Shown here piece after piece: positions 5,747 through 14,354 of a DNA stretch of 41,401 nucleotides (position 1 is the first letter of the stretch; the number at the start of each line of letters is the position of its first letter). Source of the DNA: Streptomyces sp. NRRL F-5727 (GTDB taxonomy: Bacteria > Actinomycetota > Actinomycetes > Streptomycetales > Streptomycetaceae); assembly GCF_000719555.1 (NCBI RefSeq), contig NZ_JOGX01000067.1, positions 1 to 41,401 on the forward strand, given 5' to 3'. Below the pieces are notes generated by a model, which saw nothing but the letters and a program-made list of their open reading frames with translations, was not told the origin of the DNA and searched no databases. Both the position numbers and the translations under genes were made by a program.

Positions 5747-7951
5747 TCAGTCCTCCCCTGCGCCCCTTACACCCTCTTCACCTGGGTCTTCACCTGCGCA
5801 GATGGCGAGGACGTCGGCTCCGAAGCGGTCCAGCTTGCGGGCGCCGACCCCGGCGATCATGGCCAGCTCGCCGCCGGAGGAGGGGACCCGCTCGGCGATC
5901 GCCATGAGCGTCTTCTCGGTGAAGACGCAATAGGCGGGCTGGCCGAGCGCCCGGGCCCGCTCCTCCCGCCACGCCCACAGCCGCTCGTACAGGCCCTCGT
6001 CCATGTCCGAGGGGCAGTCCTCGCAGCGGAGCAGTTTCATCGCGCCGGCCTCGGTGAGGGTGGTGCCGCAGACCCGGCAGCGGACCGGGCCGCGCGGGCG
6101 GCGCCGGACGGTCTCGCCGGACGGGCCCGGGCCGCCCCGCTCGATGCCGCCGCCGGTGCCGCCGTGACCGGCGGCCCGGCTGCCGGAGCCGGGGCGGAGC
6201 CCCTTGAGGAAGCGGCTGGGGACGCGGCCGGGGCGGCCGCCCGGGGAGCGGGAGAGCGCCCAGGAGAGGGTGAGGTGGACGCGGGCGCGGGTGACGCCCA
6301 CGTAGAGCAGCCGGCGCTCCTCCTCGACCTGCTCGTCCGTCTTGGCGTAGGTGATCGGCATCATGCCGTCGGTGAGGCCGACCAGGAAGACGGCGTCCCA
6401 CTCCAGGCCCTTGGCGGCGTGCAGGGAGGCGAGGGTGACGCCCTGGACGGTGGGGGCGTGCTGGGCCGCGGTCCGCTCGTCCAGCTCGGCGATCAGGTCG
6501 GCGAGGGTGGCGCCGGGGCGGGCGGCGGCGAAGTCGTCGGCGAGCCGGGCGAGCGCGGCGAGCGACTCCCAGCGGTCCCGGACGGCACCGGAGCCGGCCG
6601 GCGGCCGGCTGCTCCAGCCGTGGCCGGAAAGCACCGCCCGCGTCTGGGCCGGCAGGTCCTCGGCTCCGTCGAGGAGCGAGTCGTTCGCGCCGAAACGGGC
6701 CGCGCCGCGCAGGGCGGCGATCGCCTCCCGTACCTCCTGGCGCTCGAAGTAACGCTCGGCGCCGCGCAGCTGGTAGGGGACGCCGGCGTCGGCGAGGGCC
6801 TGCTCGTAGACCTCCGACTGGGCGTTGATCCGGTAGAGGACGGCGATCTCGCCGGCCGGGACGCCGGCGGCGATCAGGTCGCGGACCCGGCGGGCGGTGC
6901 CCTCGGCCTCGGCGGGCTCGTCGCCGTACTCGGTGTAGACCGGCTCGGGTCCGCGCTCGCGCTGCGAGACCAGCTCCAGGCGGTGGTCCGCGGCCCGGCC
7001 GCTCGCCTGGTCGAGCAGGCCGTTGGCGAGGTGCACGACCTGCGGGGTGGAGCGGTAGTCGCGGACCAGCTTGACCACGGTCGCGTGCGGGTGGCGGGTG
7101 CGGAAGTCCAGCAGGTGGTCGGGGGTGGCGCCGGTGAAGGAGTAGATCGTCTGGCTGGCGTCGCCGACCACGCAGAGGCTGTCCCGCTCCCCCAGCCACT
7201 CCTCGAGGAGGCGCTGCTGGAGCGGGGAGACGTCCTGGTACTCGTCGACGACGAAGTGCTGGTACTGGCGGCGGATCTGCTCGGCGATGTCGGGCCGGTC
7301 CTGGAGGATGCCGACCGTGAGCAGCAGCACGTCCTCGAAGTCGATCACCGAGCGCTCGCCCTTGAGCTGCTCGTACATCGCGTAGAGCTGGCCGATCTCG
7401 GCCGGGTCCCGGGGGGCGTCCCGGCGGGCGCGGGCGACCGCGGCCGGGTAGTCGGCGGGCACGGTCTGGGTAACCTTGGCCCATTCGATCTCCGAGGTGA
7501 CGTCCCGCAGCTCGTTCCGGTCGAGCCGGACCCGGCAGCGGGCCGCGGCCTCGGCGACCAGCTGGGCCTTGCGCTCCACGAGCCGGGGCAGCGGGCCACC
7601 GATCGCTTTCGGCCAGAAGAACTGGAGCTGCCGGAGCGCCGCCGAGTGGAAGGTGCGGGCCTGCACCCCACCGGCGCCGAGCTGGCGGAGCCGGCCGCGC
7701 ATCTCGCCCGCGGCGCGGTTGGTGAAGGTGACGGCGAGCACGCTCGCGGGCGGCAGCACACCCGTCCGCACCCCGTAGGCGATCCGGTGGGTGATCGCCC
7801 GGGTCTTGCCCGTGCCGGCGCCGGCGAGGACGCAGACCGGGCCGCGCAGGGCCAGGGCGACCTCGCGCTGCTCCGGGTCGAGCCCGTCGAGCACCGCGTC
7901 GGCCGTCTCCGGGACCGCCGGGAAGAGAGGGGAGTGCGTTGCTGCTGTCAC
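5747..7951 (-). CDS. uvrD2: ATP-dependent DNA helicase UvrD2 (SF1A with HRDC domain)
   Basis: The protein has about 734 residues and a 3'-5' SF1A helicase core. Visible motifs are a Q-motif region LDPEQREV, Walker A GAGTGKTR, motif Ia TFTNRAAGEM, Walker B VDEYQDVS, motif III GDASQTIYSFTGA and motif VI YVGVTRAR. Near the C-terminus a tetracysteine module (CRVC and CEDC) links to an HRDC domain (ALGQPAYCVFTEKTLMAIAE). That architecture is known for mycobacterial UvrD2. The role is DNA unwinding in repair. The start is uncertain: GTG 7951 (MTAATHSPLFP) is preferred by protein similarity. GTG 7999 is also open, and neither has a strong ribosome binding site. The gene is divergent from mycoredoxin, and its stop abuts the wblC promoter. 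Confidence 0.93.
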   Translation of the reverse strand: MTAATHSPLFPAVPETADAVLDGLDPEQREVALALRGPVCVLAGAGTGKTRAITHRIAYGVRTGVLPPASVLAVTFTNRAAGEMRGRLRQLGAGGVQARTFHSAALRQLQFFWPKAIGGPLPRLVERKAQLVAEAAARCRVRLDRNELRDVTSEIEWAKVTQTVPADYPAAVARARRDAPRDPAEIGQLYAMYEQLKGERSVIDFEDVLLLTVGILQDRPDIAEQIRRQYQHFVVDEYQDVSPLQQRLLEEWLGERDSLCVVGDASQTIYSFTGATPDHLLDFRTRHPHATVVKLVRDYRSTPQVVHLANGLLDQASGRAADHRLELVSQRERGPEPVYTEYGDEPAEAEGTARRVRDLIAAGVPAGEIAVLYRINAQSEVYEQALADAGVPYQLRGAERYFERQEVREAIAALRGAARFGANDSLLDGAEDLPAQTRAVLSGHGWSSRPPAGSGAVRDRWESLAALARLADDFAAARPGATLADLIAELDERTAAQHAPTVQGVTLASLHAAKGLEWDAVFLVGLTDGMMPITYAKTDEQVEEERRLLYVGVTRARVHLTLSWALSRSPGGRPGRVPSRFLKGLRPGSGSRAAGHGGTGGGIERGGPGPSGETVRRRPRGPVRCRVCGTTLTEAGAMKLLRCEDCPSDMDEGLYERLWAWREERARALGQPAYCVFTEKTLMAIAERVPSSGGELAMIAGVGARKLDRFGADVLAICAGEDPGEEGVRGAGED

Positions 7952-9432
7952 TCCGCCATGCTGCCAGGTCGGGCGGGGTCGGTGCGGCGCGTCGTCCACA
8001 GGCCGCGGACCGTGGTCGTACCGTCACATGATCGTCCCGATCCGGTGGTCCGGCCCGGTCGTCCCGGACCGGGGGAAGAGCGGCGCAGCTCACCCGGCGT
8101 GCGGGAATGGGTGGCCGGATGGCGTACGTTCTCCCTTCGGCACGACCCCCGACCGATGAGGAGCGCCTGGCCATGCAGGGCACTGTGACGATGTACAGCA
8201 CCGAGTGGTGCGGCTACTGCCGCCGGCTGAAGAGCCAGATGGACCGCGAGGGCATCGCGTACGACGAGATCAACATCGAGCAGGACCCCGCGTCGGCCGC
8301 CTTCGTGGAGCAGGCCAACGGCGGCAACCAGACCGTCCCCACGGTCCTGGTCGTCTCCCCCGCCGGCACCGAGTCGGTCATGACCAACCCGAGCCTGGCC
8401 CAGGTCAAGCAGGCCCTCGCCGTCTGAGGTCCGCTCCGCGAGCCCGTCCGGGGTGAGGGAAAGGCCCCCGCTCTCCTTGGGAGCGGGGGCCTTCGCGTGT
8501 TCTCGGACGGGTCCCAGGGCCTGTCTGACAATGCGCGTCGGATCAGGCCGGGTCGTCAGGTGCGTGCGATCGGCGTGCGGCAGGGGCGCCCTCGTAGCGG
8601 AGCTACTTGGGCGTTTCTGCCGTGCGGCGAGCATCTCCTCGCCGTCCACCTCGATCTCCGGGGAGGTGGCCCGCGCGAAGAAGCCGAGCATCAGGCTGGA
8701 CGGGAACGGCCACGGCTGGCTGGCCACGTACGAGACCTCGCCGACGGTGACGCCGGCCTCCTCGAAGACCTCCCGGACCACCGCCTGCTCGATGGACTCG
8801 CCGGGCTCGACGAAGCCGGCCAGCGTCGAGAAGCGGCCCTCCGGCCAGTGCACCTGGCGGCCGAGCAGCGCCCGGTCCTGGTCGTCGGTGACCAGCATGA
8901 TCACCGCCGGGTCGGTGCGCGGGTAGTGCTCGGCGCCGCAGACCGGGCAGCGGCGGATGTGCCCGGCCGCGGCGATCACCGTGCGCTCGCCGCAGCGTGA
9001 GCAGAAGCGGTGGAGGCGCTGCCAGTTCTCCAGGGCGACCGCGTGGGTCATCAGGCCCGCGTCGCGGGGCGACAGGAGGAGGCCCGCCTCGCGCAGGCCG
9101 GCCGGGCGCGCCGACTGGTCCATGCGGCCGGGCAGCGAGTCCTTCTGGAGCGCGAAGTAGGAGACCCCGTCGGCGTCGGTGCCGAGGAAGTACCGGTGGG
9201 TCTCGGTCATCGGCGCCTCGAACGCCGGGGTCATGACGAGCTCGGTGGTGCCGTCGGGGCGGTCGTCGATCAGCACCTGGCCGCCGGAGACCACGAAGAC
9301 GCGGGTGCTCGGGTGGCTCCAGGCGGCCGCGAGCCACGCCTCGTCGAGGCGGTGGTGGGCGGCGCGGTCGATCCCGCTCGGGGCGGTGAGCGAGATCGGA
9401 CGGTCCGCGAACGCGTTGTTCAGGGTGCTCAC
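7948..9432 (-). CDS. nudC: NudC-type NADH pyrophosphatase with native C-terminus replaced (nonstop-like frame)
   Basis: The start at GTG 9430-9432 (MSTLNNAFADRPISL) has GGGGGAG and GGAAG upstream. Residues 1-266 are a normal NudC: zinc ribbon Cys144, Cys147, Cys162 and Cys165, Nudix box 206-228 (GFVEPGESIEQAV then REVFEEAGV), and the NADH-specific SQPWPFPSS at 238-246. NudC hydrolyses NADH, and in some bacteria removes NAD caps from RNA. After EVDGEE (266) the expected ~45-residue C-terminus is gone. The frame enters the repeat at 8515-8631, passes through the terminator at 8461-8493, and stays open across mrx antisense to 7948, giving a 494-codon frame. The tail from residue 267 is not native. 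Transcripts ending at the terminator would lack a stop codon. It may be a pseudogene. Confidence 0.7.
   Translation of the reverse strand: MSTLNNAFADRPISLTAPSGIDRAAHHRLDEAWLAAAWSHPSTRVFVVSGGQVLIDDRPDGTTELVMTPAFEAPMTETHRYFLGTDADGVSYFALQKDSLPGRMDQSARPAGLREAGLLLSPRDAGLMTHAVALENWQRLHRFCSRCGERTVIAAAGHIRRCPVCGAEHYPRTDPAVIMLVTDDQDRALLGRQVHWPEGRFSTLAGFVEPGESIEQAVVREVFEEAGVTVGEVSYVASQPWPFPSSLMLGFFARATSPEIEVDGEEMLAARQKRPSSSATRAPLPHADRTHLTTRPDPTRIVRQALGPVREHAKAPAPKESGGLSLTPDGLAERTSDGEGLLDLGQARVGHDRLGAGGGDDQDRGDGLVAAVGLLHEGGRRGVLLDVDLVVRDALAVHLALQPAAVAAPLGAVHRHSALHGQALLIGRGSCRRENVRHPATHSRTPGELRRSSPGPGRPGRTTGSGRSCDGTTTVRGLWTTRRTDPARPGSMAE
8103..8130 (+). promoter_or_regulatory. SigR-type promoter for mycoredoxin
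   Basis: GGGAAT (8103-8108) and GTT (8128-8130) are separated by 19 bp, close to the SigR consensus (GGAAT, 18-19 bp, GTT) used in Streptomyces for thiol-oxidative stress genes. The start point would lie about 35 nt upstream of the mrx ATG. Mycoredoxin is an expected SigR target. Confidence 0.7.
8173..8427 (+). CDS. mrx1: mycoredoxin (glutaredoxin-like mycothiol-dependent oxidoreductase)
   Basis: The 84-residue protein starts at ATG 8173 behind GAGGAG (8158-8163); an upstream in-frame ATG at 8119 would lack a site and precede the likely transcription start. The thioredoxin fold carries the CGYC redox motif (Cys13 and Cys16) and a cis-Pro loop QTVPT, exactly as in Mrx1. It reduces mycothiol mixed disulphides using electrons from mycothiol and mycothiol disulphide reductase in the cytosol. 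A SigR-like promoter lies upstream and a strong terminator follows. The frame of the disrupted nudC gene runs across it on the opposite strand. Confidence 0.92.
   Translation: MQGTVTMYSTEWCGYCRRLKSQMDREGIAYDEINIEQDPASAAFVEQANGGNQTVPTVLVVSPAGTESVMTNPSLAQVKQALAV
8461..8493. terminator. bidirectional terminator between mycoredoxin and nudC
   Basis: A 13-bp perfect stem (AAGGCCCCCGCTC at 8461-8473 with its complement at 8481-8493) has a 7-nt loop. It terminates mrx on the plus strand. On the minus strand it would also end nudC transcripts, which carry no in-frame stop before it. Confidence 0.88.
8515..8631 (-). repeat. truncated hairpin-rich repeat that replaces the nudC 3' end
   Basis: Reading the minus strand, a 78-bp core (8631 down to 8554) aligns without gaps to 33505-33582 of the complete foldback element, with 57 of 78 positions identical by my count. 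Both cores start with CTCGCCGCAC and end with GCACGCACCTGACG. The centre forms a hairpin (AGTAGC TCC GCTACG inside CGGCAG...CTGCCG). The outer end reads GTCAGACAGGCCCTG, like a terminal inverted repeat. The matching left arm is missing, so this is a one-sided remnant. It joins nudC coding sequence at 8632. Confidence 0.75.
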
Positions 9433-9488
9433 AGGTGCTTCCAACTCCCCCGGATCGGTGTCAGTGATTGCGGCGTTCGGCCCGGCGC

Positions 9489-10907
9489 TCAGCACTCGCC
9501 GGCCCGCAGGGCGGCCGGCAGGTCGCCCCACAGGTAGGCGGTCGTCTCCACGCCCTTCATGAGGAGGTCGAGCTCGACCTTCTCGTTCGGCGCGTGCCAG
9601 CCGTCGGACGGGACCGAGATGCCCAGGAAGAGCACGGGCGCGTCCAGGACGTCCTGGAGGTCGGCGGCCGGTCCCGAGCCGCCCTCGCGCGTGTAGCGGA
9701 CGGTGGCCCCGTCGAAGGCCCGGCTCATCGCCCCGGCCACCGCCGTGAGGGCCGGGTGGCCGAGCGGGGTGAGGCAGGGGCGGGTCGGGGCGCCGAAGAC
9801 GATCTCGTACCGGACGCCGGCCGGGACGAGCCCCGCCAGCCACTCCCGCACCAGCGTCTCGATCCGGTACGGGTCCTGGCCGGCGACGAGCCGGAAGGAC
9901 AGCTTGAGGTGGGCGGAGGCGGGCACGATCGTCTTGCCGCCGGGGCCCTGGTAGCCGCCGCCGATGCCGTTGACCTCGGCGGTCGGGCGGGCCCAGACGC
10001 GCTCCAGGGTCGAGTGGCCGGCCTCGCCGAGGGTGCCGTGGGACTTGGCGGTCCGCAGCCACGCGGCCTCGTCGAAGGGCAGCTCGGCGACGAGCCGCCG
10101 CTCGGCCTCGGTGAGTTCGCTCACGCCGTCGTAGAAACCGGGGATCGCGACCCGCTCGTCGGCGTCGTGCAGGGCGGCGACGATCCGGCCGGCGACGGTG
10201 GCCGGGTTGGGCACGGCGCCGCCGAAGGAACCGGAGTGGATGTCCTGGTCGGGGCCGTACAGGTCGATCTCGCAGTCGGCGACCCCGCGCATGCCGGTGC
10301 AGACGGTGGGGGTGGTCTCGGACCACATGCCGGTGTCGGAGACGATCACCGCGTCGGCGGCGAGCCGGTCCGCGTGCGCCTCGACGAGCGCGCGGAAGTG
10401 CGGCGAGCCGGACTCCTCCTCGCCCTCCACCAGCAGCTTGAGGTGGACGGCGGGCGCCGTGCGTCCGGTGGCGGCGAGGTGGGCGCGGACCCCGAGGGTG
10501 TGGAAGAACACCTGGCCCTTGTCGTCGGCCGCCCCGCGCGCGTACATCCGCCCGTCGACGACGGTCGGCTCGAAGGGGTCGGTGTGCCAGCCGTCCTCGC
10601 GGGCCGCCGGCTGCACGTCGTGGTGGCCGTAGACCAGCACCGTCGGCGCGTCCGGGTCCTCGGAGGGCCACTCGGCGAAGACCGCCGGGGCGCCCTCGGT
10701 CTCCCAGATCTCGACCGTGGTGAAACCGGTGTCCTTCAGGGCGCCGGCGAGCCAGTCGGCGCTGCGCCGCACGTCCCCGGCCCGCTCGGGCTGCGCCGAC
10801 ACGGACGGGATGCGCAGCCAGTCGGCGAGGTCGCCGAGGAAGGCGGCGCGGTGCTGCTCGATGTACGCGCGTACGGGCTGGACGACGCTGTCCGGGGTCT
10901 CGCTCAT
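9489..10907 (-). CDS. M20-family dipeptidase
   Basis: The 472-residue protein starts at ATG 10905-10907 (MSETPDSVVQPVRAYIEQ). It shows M20 metallopeptidase motifs in order: LVYGHHDVQP (zinc His), GAADDKGQ (bridging Asp), EGEEESGSP (catalytic Glu pair), the lid-domain segment DIHSGSFGGAV, and a late zinc His in GWHAPNEK. This layout matches PepV/ArgE-like dipeptidases that split dipeptides in the cytosol. No signal peptide is seen. It starts 10 bp after the adnB stop codon and ends 56 bp before nudC, so the three probably share a transcript. Confidence 0.9.
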   Translation of the reverse strand: MSETPDSVVQPVRAYIEQHRAAFLGDLADWLRIPSVSAQPERAGDVRRSADWLAGALKDTGFTTVEIWETEGAPAVFAEWPSEDPDAPTVLVYGHHDVQPAAREDGWHTDPFEPTVVDGRMYARGAADDKGQVFFHTLGVRAHLAATGRTAPAVHLKLLVEGEEESGSPHFRALVEAHADRLAADAVIVSDTGMWSETTPTVCTGMRGVADCEIDLYGPDQDIHSGSFGGAVPNPATVAGRIVAALHDADERVAIPGFYDGVSELTEAERRLVAELPFDEAAWLRTAKSHGTLGEAGHSTLERVWARPTAEVNGIGGGYQGPGGKTIVPASAHLKLSFRLVAGQDPYRIETLVREWLAGLVPAGVRYEIVFGAPTRPCLTPLGHPALTAVAGAMSRAFDGATVRYTREGGSGPAADLQDVLDAPVLFLGISVPSDGWHAPNEKVELDLLMKGVETTAYLWGDLPAALRAGEC

Positions 10908-10917
10908 GGTCCCGAGC

Positions 10918-13900
10918 CTATCCGGCGCCGGAGGGTGCCCCGCCCAGCAGGATCGCCTCCAGCTCCGCCCGGCCCGGCAGCCTCGCCGGGCGGGCCACCT
11001 CGCCGGTCCGCACGTAGACGAAGGCGGCGGCGACGTCCTCGGGGTCGAGGCCGTGCTGCTCGGCCCAGGCGAGCCGGTACAGCGCGAGCTGGAGGGGGTC
11101 GGCGGTGCGGTGGTGGCTGGTCTTCCAGTCGACGATCTCGTACGCGCCGGAGTCCGGGTCCCGGTAGACGGCGTCGATCCGGCCCCGGACCACCCGGCCC
11201 GCGAGCGTGAGGTGGACGGGGACCTCCACCCGGTACGGGGTGCGGCGGGCGTACGGCGTGCGGGCGAACGCCTCCTTGAGGGCCTCCAGGTCGCGCTCGT
11301 CGACGATCTCCGGCTCGCCCGCGAAGTCCTCGCCGCCGGGGAGCTCGTCCGGGCCGAGGAACGGCAGCGGGAGCTCGTCGAAGCGGGACTCCACCCATGC
11401 GTGGAAGCGGGTGCCGCGGCGGGCCGCGGGCTGCGGGGGCTTCGGCATCGGGCGGGCCAGCTCCCGCGCGAAGCCGTCCGGGTCCTCGGCGAGGCGGATC
11501 ACCTGGGAGGCGGAGAGGTAGGCGGGGAGGAGGACGTCCCGGGTGGTGGCGCGGGAGCGGTGCAGCTCCGCCGTGAGGGCGGCGAGGTCCCTGTCCCAGG
11601 AGGCGATGGTGCGGGCCTCTTCGGGGGTGAGCGTTTCCCGGGGGTGCGGCACCGTGCCGGGGGCCTCTTGCGGGTCGTCCGGGAGCCAGAGGTCCTCGGG
11701 GTGCGGGTCCGAGGAGTCGGGCGCCGCGCCGGGGGCGTTGTGGCCCCCCGTTCCGCCCTGCGGAACGATGGCCCACAACGCGGTGCGGACGTGCTCCGCG
11801 GCCTCCCTTCGGCGCTTCAGCGCCTCCTCGTCCAGGGGAAGCGGCCAGGGGAGGTCCTGGGTCGACTCTGCCAGGAGGGGGTTCTCCGCCTCCTTCTCCG
11901 GGGCTTCCGCCCATGCCTCGATGTCGCCGTGGCCCTTCGCGCAGTGGTCGTACAGCGCCGCCATGAAGTCCGAGGGGCCCCTCGGCTTCTTCTGGGTCGG
12001 GCCCCACCAGTGGGCGGAGGCGAGGAGGAGGGTGCGGGGGCGGGTGAAGGTGACGTAGCCGAGGCGGAGTTCCTCGGTGTGCTGGTGGTCCGTCATCGCC
12101 GCCTTGAAGGACTTCATCGCGGCGGCGGTCCAGGCGTCGAGGTCCGGGAGGGTGGCGGCGTCGCCGCGCAGGGCGTGCGGGAGGACCTGGGGCTGGGAGG
12201 TCCAGGACTCGCGCGCGCGGGCGGAGGGGAACTGGCCGGCGACCAGGCCGGGGACGGCGACGACGTCCCACTCCAGGCCCTTCGACTTGTGGGCGGTGAG
12301 GACCTTGACGGTGTTCTCGCCGCCCGGGAGGGCGTGGTCGAGGCCTTTCTCGAACTGGACGGCGGTGCGCAGGAAGCCGAGGAAGGCGAGGAGGCTCGCC
12401 TCGCCGTCGAGGGAGGCGAAGCCGGCGGCGACGTCCAGGAAGTTGCCGAGGGTCTCGCGGCGGCGGGCGGCGAGGGCGTGCGGGGACGCCGACAGTTCGA
12501 CCTCCAGGCCGGTGACGGTGAGGACCCGGTGGAGGACGTCCATCAGGGGGTCGGCGAGGGAGGCGCGCAGCGAGCGGAGCTCGGCGGCGAGGCGGGCGAA
12601 GCGGACCCGGGCCTCGGCGGAGAAGGGCAGGCCGTCGTCGGGGTGGCCGGCGGAGTCGAGGAAGGTGTCGAGGGCGTCGGCGAGGGAGATCACCTCGGCG
12701 GGGTCGACGCCCTCGACGGCTGCGGCGAGCCGCTGCCCGGGGTCGGCGTCGGTGTCGCCGCGGTGCACGAGGAGGCGGGCGCGGCGGCCGAGGAGGGCGA
12801 GGTCGCGGGGGCCGATGCGCCAGCGGGGGCCGGTGAGGAGCCGGACCAGGTCGGCGTTGGCCCCCGGGTCCTGGAGGACTTCGCAGACGGCCACGAGGTC
12901 GGCGACCTCGGGGAGGTGGAGCAGGCCGGAGAGGCCGACGACCTCGACGGGGACGCCACGGGCGACGAGGGCGGCCTGGATGGCGGGGAAGTCGCCGGCG
13001 GTGCGGCAGAGGACGGCCATGGAGCCGGGTTCGCGGCCGGTGCGGACGAGGTGGGCGAGGGAGTCGGCGAGCCAGTCGATCTCCTCGGTGTGGGTGGGGA
13101 GGAGGGCGATCCGGACGGTGCCGTCGGCCTCGGCGCCCGGCGCGGGGCGCAGCGCCTCCACGCCCGCGTGCATGGCGCGCAGGGGGGTGGCGAGGCCGTT
13201 GGCGAGGTCGAGGAGGCGGCCGCCGCTGCGCCGGTTCTCGGAGAGGGAGTGGCGGCTCGCGGGGGTGCCGTCGGCGTGCGGGAAGTGGGCGGGGAAGTCG
13301 TCGAGGTTGGCGACGGAGGCGCCGCGCCAGCCGTAGATGGCCTGGCAGGGGTCGCCGACGGCGGTGACGGGATGGCCGGTGCCCTGGCCGAAGAGGCCGG
13401 AGAGCAGGAGCCGCTGGGCGACGGAGGTGTCCTGGTACTCGTCGAGGAGGACGACGCGGTACTCGTCGCGGAGGATCGCGCCGACCTCGGGGCGGGTGGT
13501 GGCGAGCCGCGCGGAGAGGGCGATCTGGTCGCCGAAGTCGAGGAGGTCGCGGGAGCGCTTGGCGGCGCGGTAGCGGCTGACGAGCGCGGTGAGCTCGCGG
13601 CGGGCGGTGGCCGTCTCGGGGAGCTTGCGCAGGTCGTCGTTGGTGAGCTTGGCGTCGGCGAGGGCGGTGAGCAGCTCGGCGTCGTACGCGAGGAGGTCGG
13701 CGGGGTCGACGAGGTGCTCGGCCAGTTCGGCGTCGAGCGCGAGCAGGTTCTCGACGAGGGTCGGGAAGGACTTGGTGAGCGCCGGGTACGGGCCGGGGGC
13801 CTCGCGGAGCACGCGCGCGGCGAGCTGGAAGCGGGTGGCGTCGGCGAGGAGCCGGGAGGTCGGTTCGAGGCCGATGCGCAGGCCGTGGTCGGTGAGGAGC

Positions 13901-14283
13901 TGCCCGGCGAAGGCGTGGTACGTGGAGATGCGGGGCTCGCCCGGGGGGCTCTCGGGATCGACCGGGTCGGGGTCGGTGACGCCGGCGCGGACGAGGGCGG
14001 TGCGGACGCGCTCGGCGAGTTCGCCGGCGGCCTTGTTGGTGAAGGTGAGGCCGAGGACCTGTTCGGGGGCGACCTGTCCGGTGCCGACCAGCCACACCAC
14101 CCGGGCCGCCATCACCGTGGTCTTGCCGGAGCCGGCTCCGGCCACGATGACCTGCGGGGCGGGCGGCGCGGTGATGCAGGCCGTCTGCTCCGGGGTGAAG
14201 GGGATGCCGAGGAGCTCCTTGAGCTGCTCGGGGTCGGTGAGGTGCGCGGTCACCCTGAAGAGGCTAACCGGGCGGTCGGACAT
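10918..14283 (-). CDS. adnB: AdnB-type helicase-nuclease subunit (UvrD-like helicase plus RecB-family nuclease)
   Basis: The protein has 1121 residues. The helicase part carries Walker A GAGSGKTT, TFTNKAAGEL, Walker B LLDEYQDTS and GDPCQAIYGWRGA. The C-terminal ~200 residues are a RecB-type nuclease: His in RFHAWVE, Asp in GRIDAVYRD, the Asp/Lys pair in YEIVDWKTS and QLALYRLAW. No Fe-S cysteines are present, which matches AdnB rather than AdnA. With AdnA it should form the actinobacterial double-strand-break resection machine. ATG 14283 has GGGACGGGA very close by; GTG 14253 (MTAHLTDPEQLKELLG) is an equally likely start by family similarity. The gene is separated from adnA by two exported-protein genes. 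Confidence 0.9.
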   Translation of the reverse strand: MSDRPVSLFRVTAHLTDPEQLKELLGIPFTPEQTACITAPPAPQVIVAGAGSGKTTVMAARVVWLVGTGQVAPEQVLGLTFTNKAAGELAERVRTALVRAGVTDPDPVDPESPPGEPRISTYHAFAGQLLTDHGLRIGLEPTSRLLADATRFQLAARVLREAPGPYPALTKSFPTLVENLLALDAELAEHLVDPADLLAYDAELLTALADAKLTNDDLRKLPETATARRELTALVSRYRAAKRSRDLLDFGDQIALSARLATTRPEVGAILRDEYRVVLLDEYQDTSVAQRLLLSGLFGQGTGHPVTAVGDPCQAIYGWRGASVANLDDFPAHFPHADGTPASRHSLSENRRSGGRLLDLANGLATPLRAMHAGVEALRPAPGAEADGTVRIALLPTHTEEIDWLADSLAHLVRTGREPGSMAVLCRTAGDFPAIQAALVARGVPVEVVGLSGLLHLPEVADLVAVCEVLQDPGANADLVRLLTGPRWRIGPRDLALLGRRARLLVHRGDTDADPGQRLAAAVEGVDPAEVISLADALDTFLDSAGHPDDGLPFSAEARVRFARLAAELRSLRASLADPLMDVLHRVLTVTGLEVELSASPHALAARRRETLGNFLDVAAGFASLDGEASLLAFLGFLRTAVQFEKGLDHALPGGENTVKVLTAHKSKGLEWDVVAVPGLVAGQFPSARARESWTSQPQVLPHALRGDAATLPDLDAWTAAAMKSFKAAMTDHQHTEELRLGYVTFTRPRTLLLASAHWWGPTQKKPRGPSDFMAALYDHCAKGHGDIEAWAEAPEKEAENPLLAESTQDLPWPLPLDEEALKRRREAAEHVRTALWAIVPQGGTGGHNAPGAAPDSSDPHPEDLWLPDDPQEAPGTVPHPRETLTPEEARTIASWDRDLAALTAELHRSRATTRDVLLPAYLSASQVIRLAEDPDGFARELARPMPKPPQPAARRGTRFHAWVESRFDELPLPFLGPDELPGGEDFAGEPEIVDERDLEALKEAFARTPYARRTPYRVEVPVHLTLAGRVVRGRIDAVYRDPDSGAYEIVDWKTSHHRTADPLQLALYRLAWAEQHGLDPEDVAAAFVYVRTGEVARPARLPGRAELEAILLGGAPSGAG

Positions 14284-14354
14284 TCCCGTCCCGCACGCTT
14301 TTCACCTGCGCGTTCCTGGCCGGGGGCGGCCTGGCGTCCGGATCCCCGGCGGGG

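Noticed and set aside
5747..5760. Separate terminator for uvrD2
   Set aside because: No stem-loop fits between the uvrD2 stop and the wblC promoter; the two appear to run into each other.
5699..8188. 829-codon plus-strand frame opposite uvrD2
   Set aside because: No recognisable domain and poor start context; uvrD2 motifs are intact on the other strand.
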